This document shows positions 1 through 6,769 of a stretch of DNA of 33,358 bases, one piece after another. Position numbers and translations under genes: made by a program. The DNA is taken from assembly GCA_026992735.1 (NCBI GenBank), contig JALWYO010000132.1, forward strand, positions 1-33,358, in the 5' to 3' direction. Within the stretch, counting starts at the first letter, position 1, and every line of letters starts with the position of its first letter. The notes beneath the pieces are model-generated. The model saw only the letters and a program-made list of their open reading frames with translations, did no database searches and was not told the origin of the DNA. This DNA comes from Deltaproteobacteria bacterium. GTDB lineage: Bacteria > Desulfobacterota > Dissulfuribacteria > Dissulfuribacterales > QOAL01.

Positions 1-1
1 C

Positions 2-103
2 CGTAAGGATGGTATTGCCGAGTATCACCAAAAGGCCACTGCTGTCCTGAGCAAGATAGTAATTTCTCAAAAAGCAGGGCTAATGATTTTTGGATCCAGG
101 TAA
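2..103 (+). CDS. Possible C-terminal fragment of a gene cut by the window edge
   Basis: An open frame enters from the left edge and runs 33 codons to a TAA at 101-103. The peptide (RKDGIAEYHQKATAVLS... ending MIFGSR) has ordinary amino-acid composition, but I do not recognise it. Nothing else supports it: no start is visible and the stretch is short enough to be chance. The remaining sequence up to 318 holds no gene, only the short repeats listed separately. Confidence 0.25.
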   Translation, partial: RKDGIAEYHQKATAVLSKIVISQKAGLMIFGSR

Positions 104-130
104 TTTCAACTCGGCAAAAAAACTTGTTTA

Positions 131-181
131 CCACAAAGGGCACGAAGACCACGAAGTGAGACTGATATAAATTCTTCGTGG
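131..181. repeat. Short ACGAAG-type tandem repeat with a downstream inverted copy
   Basis: Three 9-base units of the form CAC(A/G)AAGxx (CCACAAAGGG, CACGAAGAC, CACGAAGTG) lie in tandem at about 131-158. An inverted copy, CTTCGTGG, at 174-181 can pair with CCACGAAG at 149-156. Similar CACGAAG-rich intergenic repeats occur in many environmental bacterial genomes (recollection, not checked). No function is evident. Confidence 0.4.
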
Positions 182-250
182 TAATATATGGAAATGTGAA
201 TTACGTCTCCAAAGCCTTCAAAGCATATATTTACTGGAGAGAAACAGAAC

Positions 251-293
251 CATGGCAACCGGCAGACTGAATAAAATGCTGCCGGTTGCCATG
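251..293 (-). terminator. Strong hairpin downstream of the DUF2202 gene, probable terminator
   Basis: A perfect 15-bp inverted repeat (arms 251-265 and 279-293, core GGCAACCGGCAG / CTGCCGGTTGCC) encloses a 13-base loop. It lies just past the 3' end of the leftward DUF2202 gene, where a terminator for that operon is expected. On the minus strand the downstream sequence is only moderately T-rich (GGTTCTGTTTCTC), so intrinsic termination may be incomplete. The stem could also protect the 3' end of the message. Confidence 0.6.
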
Positions 294-352
294 CAAATCC
301 ATAAGCCCTTGATCAAGTTCAGTTGACCATGTAGTCGCACTGGCCGTCGCCA

Positions 353-1150
353 TCAGCGTCTTCGAAACCAGAACCTTGCTTGGTGGCCGGACCCCTTGTT
401 GCCGCGACCCTGCTGCATACTGCCATCAGGCTGGGAGGAAAAACCGCCCATAGGATTACCCTTCCTGTCCACAGGACCTCTTTCATAGTCAGTGGCATTT
501 ATTGCATCCACTTCTTCCTGTGTCAGATACTGGGCGATGTAACTGATGCCAAGGTCAGCCAGTCTGGAACAGAAGGCCCTCATATGATTCCTGGAGCCCT
601 TGACCAGGTTCTGATAAACGGTCAGTATGTCATCATTATCAGCGGAAGACATCAATGCTTCCAGGTCCTTGATATCCAGATCTTCTATGGTTGCGCCTAC
701 ATGCAATGCCTCTGCAAGGCCCTGGGAACCTCTTTCCGTGAGGTTGAGATAGAGTTCCTGCACCTCTGGTGAATTAAATTGACCTGGACCCATGGCATCT
801 ACCGGGTCAGCGATGCCATACTTGTCAAGCAGGGCCTTTATGGCATCCATGTGACGCTGTTCAGACTGAGAAATCTTGTCAAAGACCGGGGCCTGAAACA
901 TGTCATAGAGGTACATATACACATCTCTTGCCAGTTTTTCCTCCTCGCGCATCTTTAACATGCCTTCCTGTTCAGCCTGGCTCAAATCCTGGTAGGGAAG
1001 CTGAGAAACCCCGGATGAGCAAGGGCAGTTGACTGCCTGCTGCTTGTTCCCGTTTGATTTGCCGTTTCCAGATGCCATGGCCGTATTCATGCTGAATCCC
1101 ATTGCCATCAATACAGTGATACAAAGATAAAATATTCCTGATCTCTTCAT
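353..1150 (-). CDS. DUF2202 ferritin-like secreted protein, 3' end probably frameshifted
   Basis: An exported four-helix protein of the DUF2202 family, distantly ferritin-like; its biochemical role is not established. Residues 1-26 form a signal peptide (MKRSGIFYL... ending TAMA). The core carries the family hallmarks EEEKLARDVYMYLYDMF (about 69-85), a QRHMDAI helix and SRNHMRAF near 190, which supply Glu and His residues that could bind metal. The ATG at 1150 has an AAGGAG ribosome site. The frame ends at 353 in an implausible Arg-rich tail. The +1 frame continues to a stop at 319 and encodes a D-x-D-G-D-G-x-C-D calcium-loop-like ending. Removing one base from the CCCC run at 392-395 joins the frames. 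It is the second gene of a sigma-54 operon with the small gene at 1218-1577. Confidence 0.85.
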   Translation of the reverse strand: MKRSGIFYLCITVLMAMGFSMNTAMASGNGKSNGNKQQAVNCPCSSGVSQLPYQDLSQAEQEGMLKMREEEKLARDVYMYLYDMFQAPVFDKISQSEQRHMDAIKALLDKYGIADPVDAMGPGQFNSPEVQELYLNLTERGSQGLAEALHVGATIEDLDIKDLEALMSSADNDDILTVYQNLVKGSRNHMRAFCSRLADLGISYIAQYLTQEEVDAINATDYERGPVDRKGNPMGGFSSQPDGSMQQGRGNKGSGHQARFWFRRR

Positions 1151-1217
1151 TTCAAGTCTCCTTTGTTTATATGTTCTTGTTATTTATAGAAAATTTGCCG
1201 CTTTCCTTCCTGGTTTC

Positions 1218-1577
1218 TTATCTGTGCCCCCGACCATGTCCATTTCCACTGCCGGAACAGCAGCCACCTGAACCACCAGCACCCTGGCCCCATTGTCCCT
1301 GACCATAGTGATGACCTTGACCACTATTGCCACTGCCACGAGAACCCCAACCCCTGGAATATTGGGCGCGTTCTTCAGGAGAGGCTTCCTGCATCTTCTG
1401 GCGCCAGGCATCTCTGAAGGCATTTCTCTCCTCCTGAGACTTGTCCATCATGCTGCCCCTCATCTGGGAGAGTTCCTGCAGGGTGTAACTGCTGTAATCA
1501 GTTGCCATAACTGGCCCTGCCACAAAAAGCGCACATGTTGCTGCCACTAGTACCTTAGTCGTCCAATTTTTTTTCAT
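1218..1577 (-). CDS. Small secreted stress-type protein with Gly/His/Cys tail (ZraP-like by context)
   Basis: A 119-residue exported protein. I chose the ATG at 1577 because AAGGAGG precedes it and a signal peptide follows (MKKNWTTKVLVAATCALFVAGPVMA); the longer frame would begin at the sigma-54 promoter. The mature part has a short helical domain (YSSYTLQELSQMRGSMMDKSQEERNAF and a second SPEER segment) and then a tail almost entirely of Gly, Ser, Gln and His with a CC pair, a plausible metal-binding segment. Divergent sigma-54 control next to a histidine kinase/NtrC-type pair mirrors the E. coli zraP-zraSR arrangement. Sequence identity to ZraP is not evident, so the functional link is inference from layout. 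DUF2202 follows 67 bases downstream. Confidence 0.8.
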   Translation of the reverse strand: MKKNWTTKVLVAATCALFVAGPVMATDYSSYTLQELSQMRGSMMDKSQEERNAFRDAWRQKMQEASPEERAQYSRGWGSRGSGNSGQGHHYGQGQWGQGAGGSGGCCSGSGNGHGRGHR

Positions 1578-1629
1578 CTTGTCAATTCCTCCTTGAGTGA
1601 GTTTTTTTCGTGTTTCTTGACCTATGCTA

Positions 1630-1646
1630 TTCAAGGATCGTGCCAA
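1630..1646 (-). promoter_or_regulatory. Sigma-54 promoter (-24/-12) for the leftward operon
   Basis: Read on the minus strand, TTGGCACGATCCTTGAA matches the sigma-54 consensus TGGCACG-N4-TTGCA at all positions but one (TTGAA for TTGCA). It lies 53 bases upstream of the small secreted gene's ATG. It also lies about 100 bases from the palindrome at 1742-1759, the usual distance for an NtrC-type activator site. Confidence 0.75.
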
Positions 1647-1720
1647 GTCGGGTTAATCAACATTTATCCTTTAAAAACAATTGATTATGTTGCGATGTTT
1701 CTGGAAACACCCCGGCACGG

Positions 1721-1759
1721 CTCGACAAATCCTTCCTATGGCTCGACAATATTGTCGAG
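1721..1759. promoter_or_regulatory. Probable upstream activator site: 18-bp palindrome plus extra half-site
   Basis: CTCGACAATATTGTCGAG at 1742-1759 is a perfect 18-bp palindrome. A further half-site CTCGACA at 1721-1727 sits exactly 21 bp (two helical turns) before the first arm. The cluster lies midway between two divergent sigma-54 promoters, about 100 bp from each. It is the best candidate binding site for the NtrC-family regulator encoded at 4030-5364. Confidence 0.7.
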
Positions 1760-1851
1760 GCGTGCGGACAGGACCGTGGCATCCAGGGCTTCTACCTGCA
1801 AGGAATCGGGTGTCCTGTAAACAAAACATAGAGAACTGCCATGGAATCCGT

Positions 1852-1867
1852 TGGTACTGTTATTGCA
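1852..1867 (+). promoter_or_regulatory. Sigma-54 promoter (-24/-12) for the kinase/regulator operon
   Basis: TGGTACTGTTATTGCA has the invariant GG-N10-GC spacing and a perfect TTGCA -12 element. Transcription would start near 1877, so the apparent ATG at 1841 cannot be the start of the first gene. The later ATG at 1931 is favoured instead. Confidence 0.7.
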
Positions 1868-1930
1868 TTTAATTGTTCGATGGAAATGTTCTGGCCCTGG
1901 TTCGCTATACTGGATATCCTGTCAGACAGT

Positions 1931-2413
1931 ATGACAACAGGCCGAATCTGTAGAAAACTGGTGATCAAATTGATTTTATCAAAATTCTTGAAATCTCTTT
2001 TCATATCTTTAATGCTTTGCATATCCAGCCATATGGCCATCGGTACCGCTCCGGCCAATGCCTCTGAACCGGTAAATGCGCTGGTAAAAGGTCTGGACCG
2101 CCAGGCAGGCACCATAATCATCCAGCCCTTTGGCAGCACTGAACAGAAAAGGGTATCCATGGACTCCCTGCAGGAATCACCTGAAGGATCGGCCAACATT
2201 ACTACAGGATCGCGAATCAGGATCTGGATATCTACAGGAAAAGATGGATCGTTCAGAGCAGACAGAATCCTGATGCTTAGACGCTGTGACTGCACGGGGA
2301 CAAGACGCAGACTCAGGATGGGGATAGGAAGGTTGGGGCATGACTCCTCATCCATGCAGCCAGGCATGGGCTGCCGCTGCCAGTGGCATATGGAAAACCG
2401 GTGTGAACAATAA
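1931..2413 (+). CDS. Small exported protein of unknown function, first gene of the two-component operon
   Basis: A protein of about 160 residues that I do not recognise. The start at 1931 is chosen because it lies downstream of the predicted sigma-54 transcription start, and it gives a Lys-rich n-region and hydrophobic core ending in a signal-peptidase-like ANA|S site. No clear ribosome site is visible. The mature part (VNALVKGLDRQAGTIIIQP... RIRIWISTGKDG... ADRILML) alternates short beta-strand-like segments, suggesting a small OB-fold-like domain. The C-terminus has CDC, GCRC and His residues that could bind metal. It overlaps the kinase gene by 74 bp, so the two are translationally linked. 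It may be an accessory sensor or regulator of the kinase (inference). Confidence 0.6.
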   Translation: MTTGRICRKLVIKLILSKFLKSLFISLMLCISSHMAIGTAPANASEPVNALVKGLDRQAGTIIIQPFGSTEQKRVSMDSLQESPEGSANITTGSRIRIWISTGKDGSFRADRILMLRRCDCTGTRRRLRMGIGRLGHDSSSMQPGMGCRCQWHMENRCEQ

Positions 2414-4025
2414 GCCCATTTGCAGTTCAGAAGACAGCCGGACCTGTCCAGACCTCTGGAAGGCGAATCTTGCGGCCTTCCTCGCCATCCTTACAGTAGC
2501 AATCTCCGTTGCAGTCTGGCAAAGCCGGTACTTAGACCAGGCATTCATGGAAGATGCCAGGGATCACGCAAGGCTTGCCGCTGAGATAATCAGGCTGAAT
2601 GCACAAAACGCCATAGAGGCCAAGCAAACAAGCAGGAAAATTATTTCAAGCTTTCTCAAAAGCCAGGCCAGGTTCATCGAATATCTTCAACAGACAGAGC
2701 CGTTCACGCAGGGGGAACTCTCGGCATTTGCAGCCGAGGCAGGCCTTGCGGGAATAACCATCCTGGCACAGTTTGACAAGGCGCCTGTTGAAAGCAAAGA
2801 AGGATGGGCTGGCAAAGAAAAAGACATAAAACACCTGTGCCAGGCAGAACCTGGTCTCCATGTGAATCGGGACAGAAAGATATTCTTTTTTGTAAGCCCG
2901 GCGCGTCCCGTGAAACATCCATGTATCATTACAGGCATTGATGCAGGCAGCGTGCTGGCCATACAGGAACGAATAAGCCTTGACAACATATTGAAACAGG
3001 TCTCAGGCCTTGCAGGGGTAAAGTTTGTATACATAGCCGACCGTGAAACCGTATGCACACAGAAAAATGGCTGGGATTGCCCGCAATCAGCCAGCGGCAG
3101 AGGTGCTGTCAGCTACATGAACGGTCCTGATGGACCGGTGGTAAAGGTCCACTTTCCATTTGACAAGCAACGCCTGCTGATACTGGGAATGGATGCATCT
3201 TCCCTTCAGGAGAGACAGCATAATATATGGATTCTCTTGGGGATCTTCTCTATGGCTTTATGCCTGGCAGGGGGACTGGTAACGTGGTGGCTTTACAGGC
3301 ATCAGGCCGCATATCTTGCCAGGATGCAGGATTACGACAGGCAGCTCCTGGAAAAACGCCACGAGGCCAGCCTTGGACGCTCTGCCGCAATCATTGCCCA
3401 TGAGATAAGAAACCCGCTGAACAGTGTCTCCATGGGGATACAGAAACTCATCATAAATTCAGACAGTCTGTCTGGCAAACAGGCCGATATCCTGAGACTT
3501 CTGCAAGGCGAACTGGCCCGGACAGAGAAAATCATAGCCGGGCTGCTGAGTTATGCCAGGCCCATCACGCCGGACAGGCGCCCCCTGCTGCTCTCCGGGG
3601 AGATCAGGAAGGCCCTGTCCAGCCTTGAAGCAAGGCACCGGAGGCGCAATACAGGAATAGACCTGAAAATCATGGATGAAATCCAGGTGACTGCCGACCC
3701 ATTACTGATAAGGCAGGTATTTGAAAATACCATAGGCAATGCAATGGAGGCACAGCCTGAGGGAGGAACCATATCCATAGAACTTTCCACATGGAACGGA
3801 TATCAGACAGTGAGGATATCCAACAAGGGAGATGTGCCTGGAGCAGAATTCATGCGCCACATATTTGAACCATATACCACCGGCAAAACCAAGGGGACGG
3901 GCCTGGGGCTTGCCATCTGCAGGCGTATCATTGCAGCTCATTCCGGCTATATCAGGGCCTGGACAGAAAACGATACCTTTTTCCTGGAAATAGGCATTCC
4001 CCTGCAAGAGGATACTGGAGGCTGA
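2340..4025 (+). CDS. Membrane sensor histidine kinase (ZraS/AtoS type by context)
   Basis: The sensor kinase of a two-component pair. A first membrane helix (about 44-62) and a second (about 296-320, IWILLGIFSMALCLAGGLVTWWLY) flank a periplasmic sensing domain of about 230 residues. The HisKA box IIAHEIRNPLNS has the phospho-acceptor His near residue 354. The ATPase domain shows the N-box NTIGNAMEA and the G-box GTGLGLAICRR. The ATG at 2340 is preceded by AGGAAGG at a good distance; a GTG at 2403 is an alternative start. The response-regulator gene begins 5 bases after the stop, so this is its cognate kinase. The ligand is unknown. The divergent layout suggests metal or envelope stress. Confidence 0.92.
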   Translation: MTPHPCSQAWAAAASGIWKTGVNNKPICSSEDSRTCPDLWKANLAAFLAILTVAISVAVWQSRYLDQAFMEDARDHARLAAEIIRLNAQNAIEAKQTSRKIISSFLKSQARFIEYLQQTEPFTQGELSAFAAEAGLAGITILAQFDKAPVESKEGWAGKEKDIKHLCQAEPGLHVNRDRKIFFFVSPARPVKHPCIITGIDAGSVLAIQERISLDNILKQVSGLAGVKFVYIADRETVCTQKNGWDCPQSASGRGAVSYMNGPDGPVVKVHFPFDKQRLLILGMDASSLQERQHNIWILLGIFSMALCLAGGLVTWWLYRHQAAYLARMQDYDRQLLEKRHEASLGRSAAIIAHEIRNPLNSVSMGIQKLIINSDSLSGKQADILRLLQGELARTEKIIAGLLSYARPITPDRRPLLLSGEIRKALSSLEARHRRRNTGIDLKIMDEIQVTADPLLIRQVFENTIGNAMEAQPEGGTISIELSTWNGYQTVRISNKGDVPGAEFMRHIFEPYTTGKTKGTGLGLAICRRIIAAHSGYIRAWTENDTFFLEIGIPLQEDTGG

Positions 4026-4029
4026 TTAC

Positions 4030-5364
4030 ATGAAGATCCTGATAGTAGACGATGAGCCAGTCCAGAGGACTATCCTGAAGCAGTTCCTGGAAGAACAGGG
4101 TTTTCGGGTGGCGGAAGCGGAAGACGGGGCACAGGCCGTATCCCTGTTTAGAAAGGAATTCATGCCCATTGTACTGCTTGATCATCGAATGCCAGACATG
4201 AATGGTGACAAGGTACTTGCCATGCTGAAGGAGATAAATCCCACAGCCAGGGTAATAATGATAACGGCCTATGGAGCCGTGGATACTGCCGTAAACTGCA
4301 TGAAGCTCGGTGCGTCTGATTTCCTGGAAAAGCCGGTGGATCTCGAACTGCTCATGGAGAAGATAAGGGTCCTGGCCAATGATATAGAGACCGATTCAGA
4401 TATTCGGGCAGTCAGCAGGGGAATAGAGAAGACAAAGCTGCCAGGCACGTTCATAGGCAACAGCCCTCTGATGAAGGAAGCGGTATCCACGGCAAGCAGG
4501 GTGGCGCCAACACCCTGGCCGGTGCTCATCTACGGGGAAACAGGCACCGGGAAGGAGCTCATGGCAAGGCTGGTCCATGAGCTGAGCCCGAGAAAAAATG
4601 AGCATTTCATGGATGTCAACTGTGCGGCAATACCTGAAAACCTCTTTGAAAGCGAGTTGTTCGGCCATGTCAAGGGTGCGTTTACCGGGGCTGCGAAGGA
4701 CAAAAAGGGCATATTTGAATTCGCCAAGGGGGGCACTGTCTTTCTGGATGAGATTGGCGAGATGCCGGAGCAGCTCCAGGCAAAAATGCTCAGGGTCCTG
4801 CAGGAACAGCAGATGACCCCTGTCGGAGGTCTTAGGCCCATAAAGCTGGACGTGAGGATTGTCGCAGCCACAAACAGGAATCTCAAAAGGCTCATTGACC
4901 AGGGACAATTCAGACAGGACCTGTACTTCCGCCTGAATGTATTCGAGATTCATCTGCCTCCCCTGAGGGAGAGAAGGGAGGACATACCCGAACTCGCCAC
5001 CTTCTTCCTCGAAAAATACGGGACAGGCTCCATGGACATTTCTCACGAGGCCATGGATATGCTGATCAAATACGACTGGCCGGGAAATGTCAGGGAACTG
5101 GAGCACATTATCCAGCGGCTGGTTACCCTGTGCCGGGGCAATGTGATAAGGGGTTCTGACATACCTGTTGACCTGCAACACCAGTCTGAAGGCCCGGCAG
5201 ACCTGGAAGCGCGTATCATGAAGCTGGAAAAGGAAGAGATAATGAAGGCCCTGAGGGCCAATGACTGGGTACAGACAAGGGCTGCAGAAATGCTGGGCAT
5301 CAGCGAGAGGGTGTTGAGATACAAGATGAAAAAATACGGCATCTCAAAAAAGGGGCGGGCCTGA
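4030..5364 (+). CDS. NtrC-family sigma-54-dependent response regulator (ZraR-like by context)
   Basis: An activator with three domains. The receiver (1-118) has acidic D7/D8, phospho-acceptor D51, T79 and K101. The AAA+ domain has Walker A GETGTGKE (169-176), the sigma-54 contact loop GAFTGA (216-221) and Walker B TVFLDE (236-241). A Fis-type helix-turn-helix lies at the end (TRAAEMLGISERVLRYKMKKYG). All residues needed for phosphorylation and sigma-54 activation are present, so it should be a functional enhancer-binding protein. The two sigma-54 promoters and the palindrome at 1630-1867 are its likely targets, which implies autoregulation. radC starts one base after its stop. Confidence 0.95.
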   Translation: MKILIVDDEPVQRTILKQFLEEQGFRVAEAEDGAQAVSLFRKEFMPIVLLDHRMPDMNGDKVLAMLKEINPTARVIMITAYGAVDTAVNCMKLGASDFLEKPVDLELLMEKIRVLANDIETDSDIRAVSRGIEKTKLPGTFIGNSPLMKEAVSTASRVAPTPWPVLIYGETGTGKELMARLVHELSPRKNEHFMDVNCAAIPENLFESELFGHVKGAFTGAAKDKKGIFEFAKGGTVFLDEIGEMPEQLQAKMLRVLQEQQMTPVGGLRPIKLDVRIVAATNRNLKRLIDQGQFRQDLYFRLNVFEIHLPPLRERREDIPELATFFLEKYGTGSMDISHEAMDMLIKYDWPGNVRELEHIIQRLVTLCRGNVIRGSDIPVDLQHQSEGPADLEARIMKLEKEEIMKALRANDWVQTRAAEMLGISERVLRYKMKKYGISKKGRA

Positions 5365-5365
5365 C

Positions 5366-6064
5366 ATGGCAGAAGGCCACAGGCAGCGCCTGCGCAACAG
5401 GTTCCTGGAATACGGCCTCGACTCCTTCACGGACGAAGAGATAGTAGAGATGCTGCTGGCCCTTGGAACCCCTAGAAAGGACTGCAAGAAACAGGCAAGA
5501 GAGCTGTGCAGCCGCTTTGGCTCCCTTGCCCTTGTACTGGAGGCTGACATTGACGAGCTGAGAAAGACGAGGGGCATAGGCCCGAATAATGCCTTTGCAG
5601 TCAAATTCATCCACGAGGTAGCGCGGAGGTTTCTGAAACAGAGGCTGAAAGAACGGCAGCAGGTACATTCAGCAGCAGACATGGTGGACTACCTGTGCCA
5701 CAGCCTTTCCTTCAGGGACAGGGAGATATTCATAACAGCATTCCTGGACGCAGCCAATGCTGTCATAGACATAGAGGAGGTCTTTGCCGGCACGGCAGAC
5801 AAGGCAGCGGTCTATCCCAGGGAAATCATGCGAAAGGCATTGCTGAAAAACGCAACCGGCCTCATATTTGCCCATAATCACCCATCAGGGTCCCTGAAAC
5901 CTTCAATGGCGGACAGGGAGATAACCAGCCAGCTCGTAAGTGCAGCCAAGGTGCTTGGCATCAGGGTCCTGGACCATATCATTGTAGGCGGCCCTTCAGA
6001 CTATTTCAGCTTTGCGGAAAACGGCCTGATGCCTCCTGTCTTGAAAAGAGGGGAAACAATGTAG
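5366..6064 (+). CDS. radC: RadC-family JAB/MPN-domain protein
   Basis: A full-length RadC-type protein (232 residues). The N-terminal helix-hairpin-helix region (about 40-85, ...ELRKTRGIGPNNAFAVK) precedes a JAB metalloprotease-like domain with the metal-binding signature HNHPSG...D (HNHPSGSLKPSMADREI near 170). The family was named for a supposed DNA-repair role that has since been questioned, and its true activity is unknown. The ATG lies one base after the regulator's stop, so it is probably cotranscribed with the two-component genes. Confidence 0.93.
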   Translation: MAEGHRQRLRNRFLEYGLDSFTDEEIVEMLLALGTPRKDCKKQARELCSRFGSLALVLEADIDELRKTRGIGPNNAFAVKFIHEVARRFLKQRLKERQQVHSAADMVDYLCHSLSFRDREIFITAFLDAANAVIDIEEVFAGTADKAAVYPREIMRKALLKNATGLIFAHNHPSGSLKPSMADREITSQLVSAAKVLGIRVLDHIIVGGPSDYFSFAENGLMPPVLKRGETM

Positions 6065-6104
6065 ACGGATGAATATATTTGTGGTTCTGAATTATATAAC
6101 CCTC

Positions 6105-6133
6105 TTGCGTTTAGTAAACAAAGATTATATGCT
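6105..6133 (+). promoter_or_regulatory. Weak sigma-70-like promoter before the small secreted gene
   Basis: TTGCGT and TATGCT are separated by 17 bases (4/6 match for each box) in an A/T-rich gap about 45 bases before the ATG at 6176. It could start transcription of the exopolysaccharide region. Confidence 0.35.
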
Positions 6134-6175
6134 AAATGATATTTATTTTGAACTTTTAAGGAATGGGGGGTATAT

Positions 6176-6601
6176 ATGAAAACTGTAATAGCGTGTAACT
6201 GTGTCCTGCTTATTATGGCAATGGCTGTGCTGACATGCGCTTATGCCATGACTCCTCAAGATTTCCAAAGAGCCGCAGAAAGGGCTGGGATCGACAGGGC
6301 TGTTGTGGATGCGCTTGCCGAGGGAATGGCTCCGGCCAAGATAGTCGAAGAAGCACTCAAGATCAAGGGAATGAAGTCCCAGGCGGTGCTAGCTGCCCTG
6401 TGCAAGGCAGGTGTTGACAAGGAAACCCTGGCAAAGGCTGCTGAGAAAAACCATGTTCCAGAGGTAATCTTTACATCAGCATGCAGGGAGTGTTCTATAT
6501 GGAAAGAGAACCACCCTCTGGCCATGGGGCCACATATACCAGGACATCCCGGTGGAAAACACAGGCACTCAGAGCCTTACACCAGCCAGTCAAGATTTTA
6601 A
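6176..6601 (+). CDS. Small secreted helical protein of unknown function at the head of the EPS region
   Basis: A 141-residue protein with a signal peptide (1-24, ending CAYA) and a GGGGGG ribosome site. The mature part contains two related helical units, RAGIDRAVVDALAEGMAP and KAGVDKETLAKAAEKNHVP, spaced about 43 residues apart, which suggests an internal duplication. A CREC pair and a Pro/His-rich tail (HPLAMGPHIPGHPGGKHRH) follow. I do not recognise a named family. Its place ahead of outer-membrane and polysaccharide-export genes suggests a periplasmic accessory role. The 168 bases to the next gene hold nothing I can identify. Confidence 0.65.
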   Translation: MKTVIACNCVLLIMAMAVLTCAYAMTPQDFQRAAERAGIDRAVVDALAEGMAPAKIVEEALKIKGMKSQAVLAALCKAGVDKETLAKAAEKNHVPEVIFTSACRECSIWKENHPLAMGPHIPGHPGGKHRHSEPYTSQSRF

Positions 6602-6769
6602 AAAACACCGGCGTCAACTTGGAGACAGAAATTATTGAGCCAACACGCGGCAGGCTTTCATTAACGGTACTGTTTGGTCAGGTCTGGAGATGGTCTGTAG
6701 CTGTACTGATTACCGGAAAGACCTGTTGCCATTGTCTACAAATTCAAGACAGAGGGAGGACACTGCATA

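Noticed and set aside
131-158. CRISPR-like array
   Set aside because: The units are 9 bases long without spacers, and no cas gene is present.
1841-1930. N-terminal extension of the first gene in the kinase operon
   Set aside because: It would start upstream of the transcription start predicted from the sigma-54 promoter at 1852-1867.
4396-5181. Long minus-strand open frame (261 codons)
   Set aside because: It lies wholly inside the NtrC-family regulator gene, has no recognisable domain and is a reading-frame shadow.
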